From: Salipiger sp. CCB-MM3
GTDB taxonomy: Bacteria; Pseudomonadota; Alphaproteobacteria; Rhodobacterales; Rhodobacteraceae
NCBI RefSeq assembly: GCF_001687105.1
Contig: NZ_CP014595.1
Coordinates: 1,054,001 to 1,118,000 of the forward strand
Direction: 5' to 3'
Length of the DNA stretch: 64,000 nt
The notes under the pieces: model-generated
What the model saw: the letters and a program-made list of their open reading frames with translations, nothing else
Told to the model about the DNA's origin: nothing
Databases searched by the model: none
Part shown: in pieces, positions 12,343-20,547 of the stretch
How the letters are laid out: each line of letters starts with the position of its first letter
Position numbering within the stretch: position 1 is the first letter of the stretch
Position numbers and translations under genes: made by a program

Positions 12343-13814
12343 CGATGTTGCGTCCCGTACTCCAGTTCGACCCGACAGAGACCCTGACCTCCTACGCCGA
12401 CCGTCTGTCGATGTTCCATACCGGTCGCGGTATGGAACGGCTTCTGCGTGACTGCGGGATCAACCACGAGCACTTCAGGGCCGGGCGCCCCGAAGCCATT
12501 GTACATTTCGCCGAAGCTACCGGCCACGGGTCGCCTGACCTGCAGCGAAACGCCATTCGTGTTCTCCAGCGCGGTGGCGAGTTTCGAGGTGAAGCGATCT
12601 CGAAACCGTTCCTGTCGCCTCAGGCAAAATGCTACTGCTCGGCATGTCTCGCGGAAGACGGCGGCCCCACAGAGTGGCGTTTCCGCCTGATGTGGGGCTT
12701 CCGTCACATTCATCGCTGCGACCGGCACGGGCTGTGGTTGTCATCGACACCCGAGGGCACGGCGACGAGTCTTCGGGTCGCGTTGAACGACGTGACCTTG
12801 GCAACGGCGCAGGAGCCTAAGGCTGAAGTCCCAGAGTACCTCTCGTGGCTCCGCGGCCGCGTTCATGGGGGTGGTGTCTCGGAGCCCCACTGGATGGCAA
12901 GCCAGACGCTGGAGCAGGTTCTGGCGGCCTCCGAGATGATTGGTGGCATCCTGCAGCACGGCCACAAAGTAACCCTGACGAAACTGTCTTCCGCCGAGTC
13001 CGAAGAGGCCACCGACATCGGGTTTTCCATCTACCGTGAGGGACCAGAAGCGGTCGAAGAAGCGCTGGACACAATCCGCCGGACGTCTCCTGCCACGGCG
13101 GTGCAGGCCGGGCCTCTCGCCTACTACGGCCGGCTTTTCGATTGGCTCGACCGCCGGGCCAACTCCATCGACCCCGGCCCGATCCGTGATATCTTGCGCG
13201 ACCACATCGTGAAGCATTCGGCTGTGGAGCCCGGCACGACGGTCCTCGGTGTCGAGATCACCGAGCGGCGATACCACACCCTCTACAGCCTCTCCGATGC
13301 GGTTGGCATCGATCGGTCGCGGATGGCCCGCCTCCTCAAGAAACTTGGTGAAATCCCGGATGAGGCGACTGAGGTCGAAAGCGGGAACATGGTGTTTGAC
13401 GCAGCAACAAGCGTTTCGCTCATCGAAGCGTTTCAGACGGCAGTTCCCCTGCGAGACCTCCCGGATTACCTGGGAACGACAAAGCGGCAAGTCGAAATCC
13501 TGTATCGCGAAGGTATCGTGCTGCCCTTGGTTCCGAGATCCGGCCGCGGATCGGTCCGCCACGTCGTTTTCGCCCGCTCCCACCTAGACGAACTCTTGAA
13601 GAAGATAGCCCGCTTGCCGATGTTGCAGCCTTCGAACGACGAAGGCTTCCACCCCATCTCCTACGCGTGCCAGCGTGGCGCGGGCCGGTTCGAACACCTG
13701 TTCATCGAGATTCTCGAAGGCAAGATCCCGGCGGTCCGACATCCCGACAGGACCGGAATCGGGTCCATTCTCGTCGAGGTCCAGCCCTTGGTTGCCACGC
13801 AATCCGCAGCCTGA
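12339..13814 (+). CDS. tniQ: TniQ/TnsD family target-selection protein
   Basis: Likely DNA-binding target selector of the element. It has 491 residues from the ATG that overlaps the tnsC stop; upstream in-frame codons are ignored because of this coupling. The N-terminal TniQ domain has the FDPTETLTSYADRLS motif and a zinc site CYCSAC ... HRCDRHG (CxxC and CxxH). The C-terminal half contains probable helix-turn-helix segments (YSLSDAVGIDRSRMARLLKK at about 315-335, and a second near 385). It is the last gene of tnsA-tnsB-tnsC-tniQ and is followed by a strong terminator. No CRISPR-Cas genes or arrays are nearby, so protein-guided targeting is the simpler assumption. Confidence 0.9.
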   Translation: MTMLRPVLQFDPTETLTSYADRLSMFHTGRGMERLLRDCGINHEHFRAGRPEAIVHFAEATGHGSPDLQRNAIRVLQRGGEFRGEAISKPFLSPQAKCYCSACLAEDGGPTEWRFRLMWGFRHIHRCDRHGLWLSSTPEGTATSLRVALNDVTLATAQEPKAEVPEYLSWLRGRVHGGGVSEPHWMASQTLEQVLAASEMIGGILQHGHKVTLTKLSSAESEEATDIGFSIYREGPEAVEEALDTIRRTSPATAVQAGPLAYYGRLFDWLDRRANSIDPGPIRDILRDHIVKHSAVEPGTTVLGVEITERRYHTLYSLSDAVGIDRSRMARLLKKLGEIPDEATEVESGNMVFDAATSVSLIEAFQTAVPLRDLPDYLGTTKRQVEILYREGIVLPLVPRSGRGSVRHVVFARSHLDELLKKIARLPMLQPSNDEGFHPISYACQRGAGRFEHLFIEILEGKIPAVRHPDRTGIGSILVEVQPLVATQSAA

Positions 13815-13840
13815 TCCTTCCCCGCAGAACGGATGATCAA

Positions 13841-13868
13841 GCCCGCTTCGGCGGGCTTTTCCTTTTTT
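13841..13868 (+). terminator. Rho-independent terminator after tniQ
   Basis: GCCCGC-TTCG-GCGGGC hairpin at 13841-13856 followed by a T-rich run to 13868, 26 bp after the tniQ stop. It closes the transposition operon just before the repeat array. Confidence 0.85.
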
Positions 13869-13875
13869 ATTTCCG

Positions 13876-14063
13876 AAACTTCGCGGGATCTTACCCTGAT
13901 TTTCGCGAAATCTTTGCTCCGAGGTCAAAACGAGGAGAAATAAGCCATTGAAACTGTGAAGATTTTCACGCCATCTGGAGACAACTTTGCTCCGATTCAC
14001 AGATCTGTGTAAGAGACACCTGAGTTTTTCCCGTGGAAGGCTAAGTTTTTCCCGGGATCTACA
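13876..14063. mobile_element. Right terminus of the Tn7-like element: five direct TnsB-type binding repeats ending in ACA
   Basis: Five same-orientation 16-bp units start at 13876, 13898, 13961, 14024 and 14045. The shared core is TTTTCnCGnnATCT: unit 2 GATTTTCGCGAAATCT, unit 3 GATTTTCACGCCATCT, unit 5 GTTTTTCCCGGGATCT. Unit 1 (AAACTTCGCGGGATCT) departs at its first T positions and unit 4 diverges in its last third. Start-to-start spacings are 22, 63, 63 and 21, close to multiples of 21. The last unit is followed by ACA at 14061-14063, so read inward the element would begin TGT, the usual terminus of Tn7/Tn5053-type elements. TTTAG (14064-14068) would be the target duplication. Assignment is inferred from pattern and from position right behind tniQ. 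Confidence 0.7.
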
Positions 14064-14067
14064 TTTA

Positions 14068-14089
14068 GGGCGCCCACTGGGCGCCCTTT
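14068..14089 (+). terminator. Perfect 9-bp hairpin with short T run
   Basis: GGGCGCCCA-C-TGGGCGCCC followed by TTT, directly outside the proposed transposon terminus. It may be an old terminator of the gene that preceded the insertion. Confidence 0.5.
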
Positions 14090-14169
14090 CCATATCTAGC
14101 GCATGCTTGCAAAGCGCGCGGCCAAGCGCATGATCCGGCGCAAGGATGCTTCACCCGAGGAGGACCCCG

Positions 14170-15606
14170 ATGGCAGGCAAGGCTCTGAACAAGAATAACC
14201 TCCTCGAACTAGGTGCAGACACGCTGGCCGACCTGCTGCTCGAGGCGGTAAAGGGCGACGCGGCACGCCAGCGGCGGGTGCGCATGGCGCTTTCCGCCGA
14301 CCTGGGCCCCGAGGCGATCACCGCCGACGTGCGCAAGCGCTTCGCCTCCATCCGCCGCGGCCGCAGCTTCATCTCCCGCAAGGCGCAGAAGAAGCTGGCG
14401 CAGGAACTTACGGAGCTGACGACGCTCGTCGAGACCAGCATCGCGCCCGATGCACCGGACGCGGCCTTCGATCTGCTCTGGGCGCAGCTGCAGCTCGCCG
14501 CCGGCATCCATGAGCGCACCGACGACAGCTGGGGCACCATCGGCGACGTCATGCGCGAGGCGATGGCGGCGATCAGTGAATTGGCTCCCAAGCTGAGCAA
14601 AGACCCCGAAGCGCTGGCCGACAGCGTCTTCGAGGCGATCTCGGACGATGGCTACGGTGCCTTTGACCATGCCGTACCCGCGCTGTCTGAGGCGCTCGGG
14701 GACGCGGGTCTGTCCCACCTCAAGGCGCTGGCCGAAGCGGCCTGCGAAGCGCCGCTGACCGATGCCGACCTCGCCCGCTACGATTTCATCTCGGACCGCG
14801 ATGCCCGCGTCGAGCGCGCGCTTGCCGGGCGCAACCGCACGGCGGAGATGATCCTGCAGGACGTGGCCGACGCCGAGGGCGACGTGGACAGCTGGCTCGC
14901 GCAATACAGCCCCGAGCAGCTGACCTACTCGACGATCGCCCCCTCCGCCGCGACCCGGCTGCTGGCGGCGGGTCGCCCCGAGGACGCGCGACGTCTGATC
15001 GAGGCCGCCCTGCCCGGCGAAAGCGGCGATCCGTGGTTCGACACGCCCGAACTGGACGCAGCGCATTTCGCCTGCCTTGAGGCGCTCGGCCGGAAGGACG
15101 ACCTGCGCGCCGCGCTCTGGTCCCGCTTCGAGCGGAGGCTCTGCCCCGACGCTCTGCGCCGTCACCTCAGGCTGCTGCCCGACTTCGAGGACATCGAGGC
15201 CGAGGATGAAGCGCGCCGGATCGTCCTCGCTTACCAACCGGTCGAGAAGGCGCTGGCCTATTGCCTGCAGGCCCCCGACCTGCCGCTGGCGGCTGACTTG
15301 ATCGACGCCCGCAGCGAGGAGATCGACGGCGACGCCTATGAAATCCTCGCTCCGCTGGCCGACGCCCTCGCCCCCGGCCACCCGCTCGCCGCCGTGCTGC
15401 TGTGGCGCGCGATGATCGACTTCGCGCTGGGTAGGGCCCGCTCCGGGCGCTATGGCCACGCCGCCCGGCACCTGATGGACTGTGCCGCCGCGGACGCCGA
15501 GATCCTCGACTACGGCAGTCATCTGTCGCATGCGGACTACCTTGAAACGCTGCGCAAAGCCCATGCGAGGAAATCGGCCTTCTGGGAGCGCGTCGGGGAC
15601 AGGTAG
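14170..15606 (+). CDS. DUF6880 family protein
   Basis: A 478-residue soluble, helix-rich protein of unknown function, recognised as DUF6880-like from its N-terminus (NLLELGADTLADLLLEAV, then VRMALSA) and its alpha-solenoid look. GAGGAGG 7 bases before ATG 14170 fixes the start; an in-frame upstream ATG at 14146 is less likely. High GC and codon use match the following core genes, unlike the region before 14063. A 31-codon frame (14103-14198) overlaps its start and may be the remnant of an upstream neighbour. No catalytic motif seen. Confidence 0.75.
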   Translation: MAGKALNKNNLLELGADTLADLLLEAVKGDAARQRRVRMALSADLGPEAITADVRKRFASIRRGRSFISRKAQKKLAQELTELTTLVETSIAPDAPDAAFDLLWAQLQLAAGIHERTDDSWGTIGDVMREAMAAISELAPKLSKDPEALADSVFEAISDDGYGAFDHAVPALSEALGDAGLSHLKALAEAACEAPLTDADLARYDFISDRDARVERALAGRNRTAEMILQDVADAEGDVDSWLAQYSPEQLTYSTIAPSAATRLLAAGRPEDARRLIEAALPGESGDPWFDTPELDAAHFACLEALGRKDDLRAALWSRFERRLCPDALRRHLRLLPDFEDIEAEDEARRIVLAYQPVEKALAYCLQAPDLPLAADLIDARSEEIDGDAYEILAPLADALAPGHPLAAVLLWRAMIDFALGRARSGRYGHAARHLMDCAAADAEILDYGSHLSHADYLETLRKAHARKSAFWERVGDR

Positions 15607-15733
15607 CGCGGCTAAGCCCATCTCTGCGCCATCCGCGGGCACAAGACAGACGAGACAGGGCGGGCGTAATAGGGCACACGCTCTGCCGCTCCGCTTGCAA
15701 TACCCCCGCCTGACGGCTCCAACGCGCATGAAA

Positions 15734-15760
15734 GAGGGCGGCCCCGCCGGAACCGCCCTC
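15734..15760 (-). terminator. Terminator of the cydABX operon
   Basis: Inverted repeat GAGGGCGG ... CCGCCCTC with an 11-base loop. On the minus strand it is followed by TTTC, 20 bp beyond the cydX stop. It may also act on the facing DUF6880 transcript. Confidence 0.6.
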
Positions 15761-15779
15761 TCGTATCAGGTCTCGAAGA

Positions 15780-15908
15780 TCAGCGCGCGTCGCCGTTCTC
15801 CGCCTCGTCGATCATCCGCGCATCCTCGCGCAGTTCCAGCCACATCGCGTTCAGCACCGCAAAGAGCGCCGCCAGCGGCAGGCCAAGCATCCAGGCAAAA
15901 TACCACAT
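15780..15908 (-). CDS. cydX: Cytochrome bd oxidase small subunit CydX
   Basis: A 42-residue single-span membrane protein. It begins MWYFAWMLGLPLAALFA, the characteristic CydX start, and continues AMWLELRED with a charged tail. CydX stabilises the haem centres of cytochrome bd. It lies 16 bp downstream of cydB on the same strand, the canonical cydA-cydB-cydX order. It is easily missed because of its length. Confidence 0.93.
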   Translation of the reverse strand: MWYFAWMLGLPLAALFAVLNAMWLELREDARMIDEAENGDAR

Positions 15909-15924
15909 GGTCTTGTCTCCTTTC

Positions 15925-17085
15925 TCAATAGGCGCTGTGCGAGCTGGTCACGTCGTCTTCGGTGACCTTGCCCCAGAGCACTTTGTAGACCCATGCCGTG
16001 TAGGCGAGGATCAGCGGCAGGAAGATCACCGTCGCGACCAGCATCACAAAGAGCGTCAGATGCGAGGACGAGCTGTCCCAGACCGTCAGCGAACTGCGCG
16101 GGTCTACCGTCGACGGCAGGATGAAGGGGAACATGGTCAGCCCGACGCTGGCGATCACCCCGAAGATGCCGAGCTTCGACCACAGCAGGGTCGAGACCTC
16201 CATCCCGTCGCGCAGCCCGCGCACCGCCATGAGAATGCCCGCGAAGCCGAGCAGCGGCGCGACGATGATCCACGGGCGCTCCACATAGGCCATCAGCCAA
16301 GAGCCCTCGTGCAGCACATCCTTGAAGAGCGGGTTGGACGGGCCGTCGGTCACGATCTGAGACGTGATGTGGAACCCATCGATGCCAACGGCCAGCCAGA
16401 GGCCAGCCAGCGCGTAGCCTGCCGCGGCGATCAGCCCCGCGACGGTGCCGATGCGCTGCGCGCGGAAGGCGATCATGCCTTGGGTCTTTACCGACAGCCA
16501 CGCCGCGCCATGCATGATCAGCATGGACAGCGACACCACCCCGCAGAGCAGCGCGAAGGGACGCAGGAGCCCGAGGAACTTGCCGTAGAAGGTGCCGTCA
16601 TACATCGGCATCAGGTCTTCGGTCAGATGGAAGGGCACGCCCAGCAGCACATTGCCCACCGCCACGCCAAAGAGCAGCGCCGGAGCCGCACCGCCGACAA
16701 AGAGCGCCCAGTCCCAGCTACTCCGCCATTTGGCGCTGTCGCGCTTAGAGCGGTACTTGAAGCCCACGGGGCGCAGGATCAGCGCCGCGAGGATCGCGAA
16801 CATCGCAAGGTAGAACCCCGAGAAGCTGACCGCATAGAGCGGCGGCCACGCGGCAAAGATCGCGCCGCCGCCGAGGATGAACCAAACCTGGTTGCCCTCC
16901 CAGACCGGGCCGATGGTGTTGATCACCACGCGGCGCTCGGTGTCGGTCTGTCCGACGAAGGGCAGCAGCGCGCCGACGCCCATGTCGAACCCGTCGGTGA
17001 GGGCAAACCCAATCAGCAGCACGCCCAGAAGCGCCCACCAGATCAGCCGGAGGATTTCGAAGCTGATAAGCTCATGCAAAATCAT
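15925..17085 (-). CDS. cydB: Cytochrome bd ubiquinol oxidase subunit II
   Basis: Integral membrane subunit of the high-affinity quinol oxidase, 386 residues against about 379 in E. coli. It begins MILHELISFEILRLIWWALL with LTDGFDMG near residue 30, the conserved CydB signature, and is hydrophobic throughout with multiple spans. It sits between cydA (5 bp upstream) and cydX. The complex reduces O2 without proton pumping, which suits low-oxygen growth. Confidence 0.97.
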   Translation of the reverse strand: MILHELISFEILRLIWWALLGVLLIGFALTDGFDMGVGALLPFVGQTDTERRVVINTIGPVWEGNQVWFILGGGAIFAAWPPLYAVSFSGFYLAMFAILAALILRPVGFKYRSKRDSAKWRSSWDWALFVGGAAPALLFGVAVGNVLLGVPFHLTEDLMPMYDGTFYGKFLGLLRPFALLCGVVSLSMLIMHGAAWLSVKTQGMIAFRAQRIGTVAGLIAAAGYALAGLWLAVGIDGFHITSQIVTDGPSNPLFKDVLHEGSWLMAYVERPWIIVAPLLGFAGILMAVRGLRDGMEVSTLLWSKLGIFGVIASVGLTMFPFILPSTVDPRSSLTVWDSSSSHLTLFVMLVATVIFLPLILAYTAWVYKVLWGKVTEDDVTSSHSAY

Positions 17086-17090
17086 GACAA

Positions 17091-18704
17091 TTACTCCGCG
17101 GGCATTTCGGCAAAGGGACCCTTGCCGTCATGGGTGCGCAGACGGTGCTCGTGGCGCGCCATCCATTTCTCGGTTTCTTCGACGTCTTCCTGCGGCCCCT
17201 TGCGGATGTATTTCAGCATCAGGCCCATCTCGACGATGAAGAGCACGGTGTAGAAGAGCGCAAAGCCCGCCAGCGTGAACAGCAGATCGCCAACGCTCAG
17301 GTGAGAGGCCGAGAGCGCGGTGGGTAGGATGCCGTCCACGGTCCACGGCTGACGGCCAAACTCGGCGACGATCCAGCCCATCTCTGCGGCGATCCACGGC
17401 ATCGGGATCCACGCCACCGCGATCATCAGCGCCCAACGCGGGTAAGCGCCGCGGCGGAAGTTGCTGAGCACGAAGAAGAGGCCGGTCAGCGCGATGAAGG
17501 AGAAGCCGAGCGCGACCATGATACGGAACGACCAGAACAGCGGGAAGACGCCGGGCACCGTGTCATCTGCCGCCATCTTGATCTGCGCCTCGGTGGCCTC
17601 GCGCGGGTCATCCACATAGCGCTTGAGCAGCATCGCATAGCCAAGATCGGCGGAATGCGCCTCGAAGCTCGCGCGCACGTCCGCCGGGGTGGCGTCGCGC
17701 TGCTCGCGGATGGTCATCAGCTCGTCATAGGCGGTGATGCCCGAGCGGATGCGCGCCTCGGATTCAGCCACCAACTCGTTGATGCCGGGGATTTCCTGCG
17801 TCAGAGAGCGCGTGCCGATCAGGCCCATGACCCACGGGATATGCACCGCGTAATGGGTCTCGCGCGCTTCCTGATCCGGGAAGCCGATCAGGGTGAAGGG
17901 CGCGGGCGCGGGTTCGGTCTCCCACATGGCCTCGATCGCGGCGAGCTTCATCTTCTGCGTGTGGCTGGCCGAGTAGCCGGACTCGTCGCCCAGCACGACC
18001 ACCGACAGCGAGGCGGCAAGGCCAAAGGAGGCGGCGACAGAGATCGACCGGCGCGCCAGTTCCACATGGCGGCCCTTCAGCATATACCAAGCCGAAACGC
18101 CCAGCACGAAAATAGACGCGGTGATGTATCCCGCCGAGACGGTGTGCACGAATTTCGCCTGCGCCACCTCGTTGAAGACCACCTCGAAGAAGTTGGTCAT
18201 CTCCATGCGCATGGTCTCGGGGTTGAACTCCGCGCCCACCGGATTGACCATCCAGCCGTTGGCGATGAGGATCCACAGCGCCGAGAAGTTCGAGCCGATC
18301 GCCACCAGCCATGCCACAACACAGTGCGCCACACGCGACAGCCGGTCCCAGCCGAAGAAGAAGAGGCCGACGAAAGTCGCCTCAAGGAAGAAGGCCATCA
18401 GCCCCTCGACCGCCAGCGGCGCGCCGAAGATGTCGCCCACGTAGTGGCTGTAATAGCTCCAGTTCATGCCGAACTGGAATTCCATGGTGATCCCCGTGGC
18501 CACGCCAAGAACAAAGTTGATCCCGAACAGCGTGCCCCAGAATTTCGTCATCTGCCGCCAGATCGGACGCCCTGTCATCACATAGACCGTCTCCATGATC
18601 GCCACGAGGATCGACAGACCCAGCGTCAGCGGCACGAAGAGGAAGTGATAGAGCGCCGTCATTGCAAATTGCAGGCGCGACAGCTCGACAACATCGAGCT
18701 CCAT
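17091..18704 (-). CDS. cydA: Cytochrome bd ubiquinol oxidase subunit I
   Basis: Haem-bearing and quinol-binding subunit, 537 residues. H20 in MTALYHFLF is the expected haem b595 ligand, and a second conserved His lies in AKFVHTVSAGY. The motif GRQPW is in the conserved periplasmic segment. The region DLGYAMLLKRY matches the extended Q loop of the E. coli-type (long Q loop) subfamily. It is the first gene of cydABX. A perfect FNR-type box lies about 160 bp upstream, between it and cydC. Confidence 0.97.
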   Translation of the reverse strand: MELDVVELSRLQFAMTALYHFLFVPLTLGLSILVAIMETVYVMTGRPIWRQMTKFWGTLFGINFVLGVATGITMEFQFGMNWSYYSHYVGDIFGAPLAVEGLMAFFLEATFVGLFFFGWDRLSRVAHCVVAWLVAIGSNFSALWILIANGWMVNPVGAEFNPETMRMEMTNFFEVVFNEVAQAKFVHTVSAGYITASIFVLGVSAWYMLKGRHVELARRSISVAASFGLAASLSVVVLGDESGYSASHTQKMKLAAIEAMWETEPAPAPFTLIGFPDQEARETHYAVHIPWVMGLIGTRSLTQEIPGINELVAESEARIRSGITAYDELMTIREQRDATPADVRASFEAHSADLGYAMLLKRYVDDPREATEAQIKMAADDTVPGVFPLFWSFRIMVALGFSFIALTGLFFVLSNFRRGAYPRWALMIAVAWIPMPWIAAEMGWIVAEFGRQPWTVDGILPTALSASHLSVGDLLFTLAGFALFYTVLFIVEMGLMLKYIRKGPQEDVEETEKWMARHEHRLRTHDGKGPFAEMPAE

Positions 18705-18860
18705 GTCAGTACTCCTCAGGTTTTGCGGCCGGGCGGCGTGTGATCACGCGTGTGGTCCCCTGCCTCTCGGCCTGCACATTAAAAGTCGAGGTGGGCGGAT
18801 ACTCTTGACCAAGCGACACCTTTCCGGTGCCCTGCTACACCCGGCGATCGGGCCAGCGTT

Positions 18861-18874
18861 TTGATCTGCATCAA
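18861..18874 (-). promoter_or_regulatory. FNR/FnrL box upstream of cydA
   Basis: TTGATCTGCATCAA is a perfect TTGAT-N4-ATCAA palindrome. It lies 6 bp beyond the cydC stop and 157 bp before the cydA start, within the only sizeable gap of the cydDC-cydABX cluster. By analogy with FnrL control of terminal oxidases in Rhodobacteraceae it is probably the oxygen-responsive operator of cydABX. Confidence 0.8.
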
Positions 18875-18879
18875 GTCCA

Positions 18880-20547
18880 TCATATTTCTGGGATATATCT
18901 TTTCAGATCGATGACATGATCAGCAGCTTCAAGCTCTGCGCTGCGATGTGAGGCCGTGATGATTGACGCCTCCGGCAAGAATTCTCGTATGCCTGCAATG
19001 ACTTGCCGCGCCATCTGCCCATCGAGCCCCTCGGTCGGCTCATCCAGCAGCAACAGCTTTGGGCGGCGCAAAATCGCACGCGCCAGCACCAGCCGCCTTG
19101 CCTGTCCGCCCGACAAACCGGCCCCGCCCTCACCCAAAGGTGAACGCACACCGCCGCGCGCGTCGATGGTTTCAGCAAGCTGCACAGCACCGAGCGCGGC
19201 CATCGCCTCTGGCTCGCTCAGACCGGGACGCGCCAGTGCGAGGTTCTCCAGAACCGTGCCCGACACCAAAGCCGCGCGTTGCGGCACGAGGGTCATCACC
19301 TCGCGCAGTTCCGGCTCTGCCCATGCCGCCAGCGGACGCCCCAGCAGCAGCACATCCCCGGCGGTGACCGGCTCCAGTCCGGCGATCACGTCGAGCAAGG
19401 TGGATTTGCCCAATCCCGAGGCCCCGCGCAGCGCCAGCATCTCGCCGGGGCGCAGTGCGAAGGAAAGATCATGCAGCAGCAGGCGGCTCCAGCCCGGCCG
19501 TGCGAGCGACAGATGCCGCAGGTCGAGCACCACATCCGCGGGCCCTTCCACGGCGGCGGCACGGGCCCGGGCCGCGCGCTCGGGCGGCTCGGCCAGCACC
19601 CGCTCGGCGGCGTCGCGCATCCGGCCGATCTCGGCCATGCCCCGGCGCAGCGGTACGAGCGTCTCGCCAAGCGCCAACGCCACGAAGACGCCGATCGCCG
19701 CCAGCGCCGGATCGAGGTCGCTGGCGCTCACCAGCCAGCCGCCCAGCACGAAGGCCAGCGCCACCACCAGCGTCACCAGCGCAGACAAAACCATACCGGC
19801 CCCGGTGTCGATGGCATCGAGTCGGTCCATCGCGCCCCGTGCCTCGGTCTCTGCCGCATCGAGCCCCGCCCGCCAGCGCGGCAGCGCGCCCTGCAGGATC
19901 GCCTCGCGGCGGCCTCGGAACAGGCCGATGGCGCGGCGGCGCAGGTCCTGCGAGGCGGTCTCGGCCCGCGCCGAAAGACCCAGCGTCGCGCGCCCGACCC
20001 GCCAGAGCACCACGCCGCCGCCCAGCAGATAGCCCGCCGCCACCGAGATCGCGACCGCATGCGAGGTCAGCGCCCAGAGCCCGAGGAACACCGCCGCATG
20101 GGTGACCAGCGCCGCCGCCACCGGCAGCGCCAGCCGCAGCACCACGCCATCGAGCGCGTCCACATCGGCGGTGATCCGGGTCAGCGCGGACGCCCCGCGC
20201 AGCCGCCGCAGATCCGCCACCGGGAACCGTTCGAGCCGCTGCAGCAGAGTCACCCGCAGCGAGGCCAGCGCGCGCAGCGTGGCGTCATGGGTCAGCAGTC
20301 GCTCGCCGTAGCGCGCCGCCGCACGGCCAAGCGCCAGCCCGCGCACCCCGGCGCTCGGGCGGAAGACGTCAAAGGCGATGCCGATACCGGCGATGCCCGC
20401 CAGCCCGGTGGCGGTGATGAACCAGCCCGACAGCCCCAGCAGCGCCGCGCCCATCAGCAGCACCAGCACCGCCAGCAGCGCGCCGCGCCACATGGCAAAG
20501 GGATGCGCGCGCCACAGCAGGCGCAGAACCTTCCAGAGCTTCAGCAT
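18880..20547 (-). CDS. cydC: Thiol reductant ABC exporter subunit CydC
   Basis: One half of the heterodimeric CydDC exporter that moves cysteine/glutathione to the periplasm and is needed for cytochrome bd assembly. It has 555 residues. The N-terminal transmembrane domain (about 1-310) is followed by an ATPase with Walker A GASGLGKST, signature LSGGQARRL and Walker B LLLLDEPTEGLDG. Its ATG overlaps the end of cydD by 7 bases. It runs into cydABX on the same strand, the functional partner. Confidence 0.95.
   Translation of the reverse strand: MLKLWKVLRLLWRAHPFAMWRGALLAVLVLLMGAALLGLSGWFITATGLAGIAGIGIAFDVFRPSAGVRGLALGRAAARYGERLLTHDATLRALASLRVTLLQRLERFPVADLRRLRGASALTRITADVDALDGVVLRLALPVAAALVTHAAVFLGLWALTSHAVAISVAAGYLLGGGVVLWRVGRATLGLSARAETASQDLRRRAIGLFRGRREAILQGALPRWRAGLDAAETEARGAMDRLDAIDTGAGMVLSALVTLVVALAFVLGGWLVSASDLDPALAAIGVFVALALGETLVPLRRGMAEIGRMRDAAERVLAEPPERAARARAAAVEGPADVVLDLRHLSLARPGWSRLLLHDLSFALRPGEMLALRGASGLGKSTLLDVIAGLEPVTAGDVLLLGRPLAAWAEPELREVMTLVPQRAALVSGTVLENLALARPGLSEPEAMAALGAVQLAETIDARGGVRSPLGEGGAGLSGGQARRLVLARAILRRPKLLLLDEPTEGLDGQMARQVIAGIREFLPEASIITASHRSAELEAADHVIDLKRYIPEI

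Noticed and set aside
13876..14063. Repeat array as a CRISPR
   Set aside because: Units are 16 bp, imperfect, with 5-6 or 47 bp between them, and there are no cas genes; a transposase-binding array fits better.
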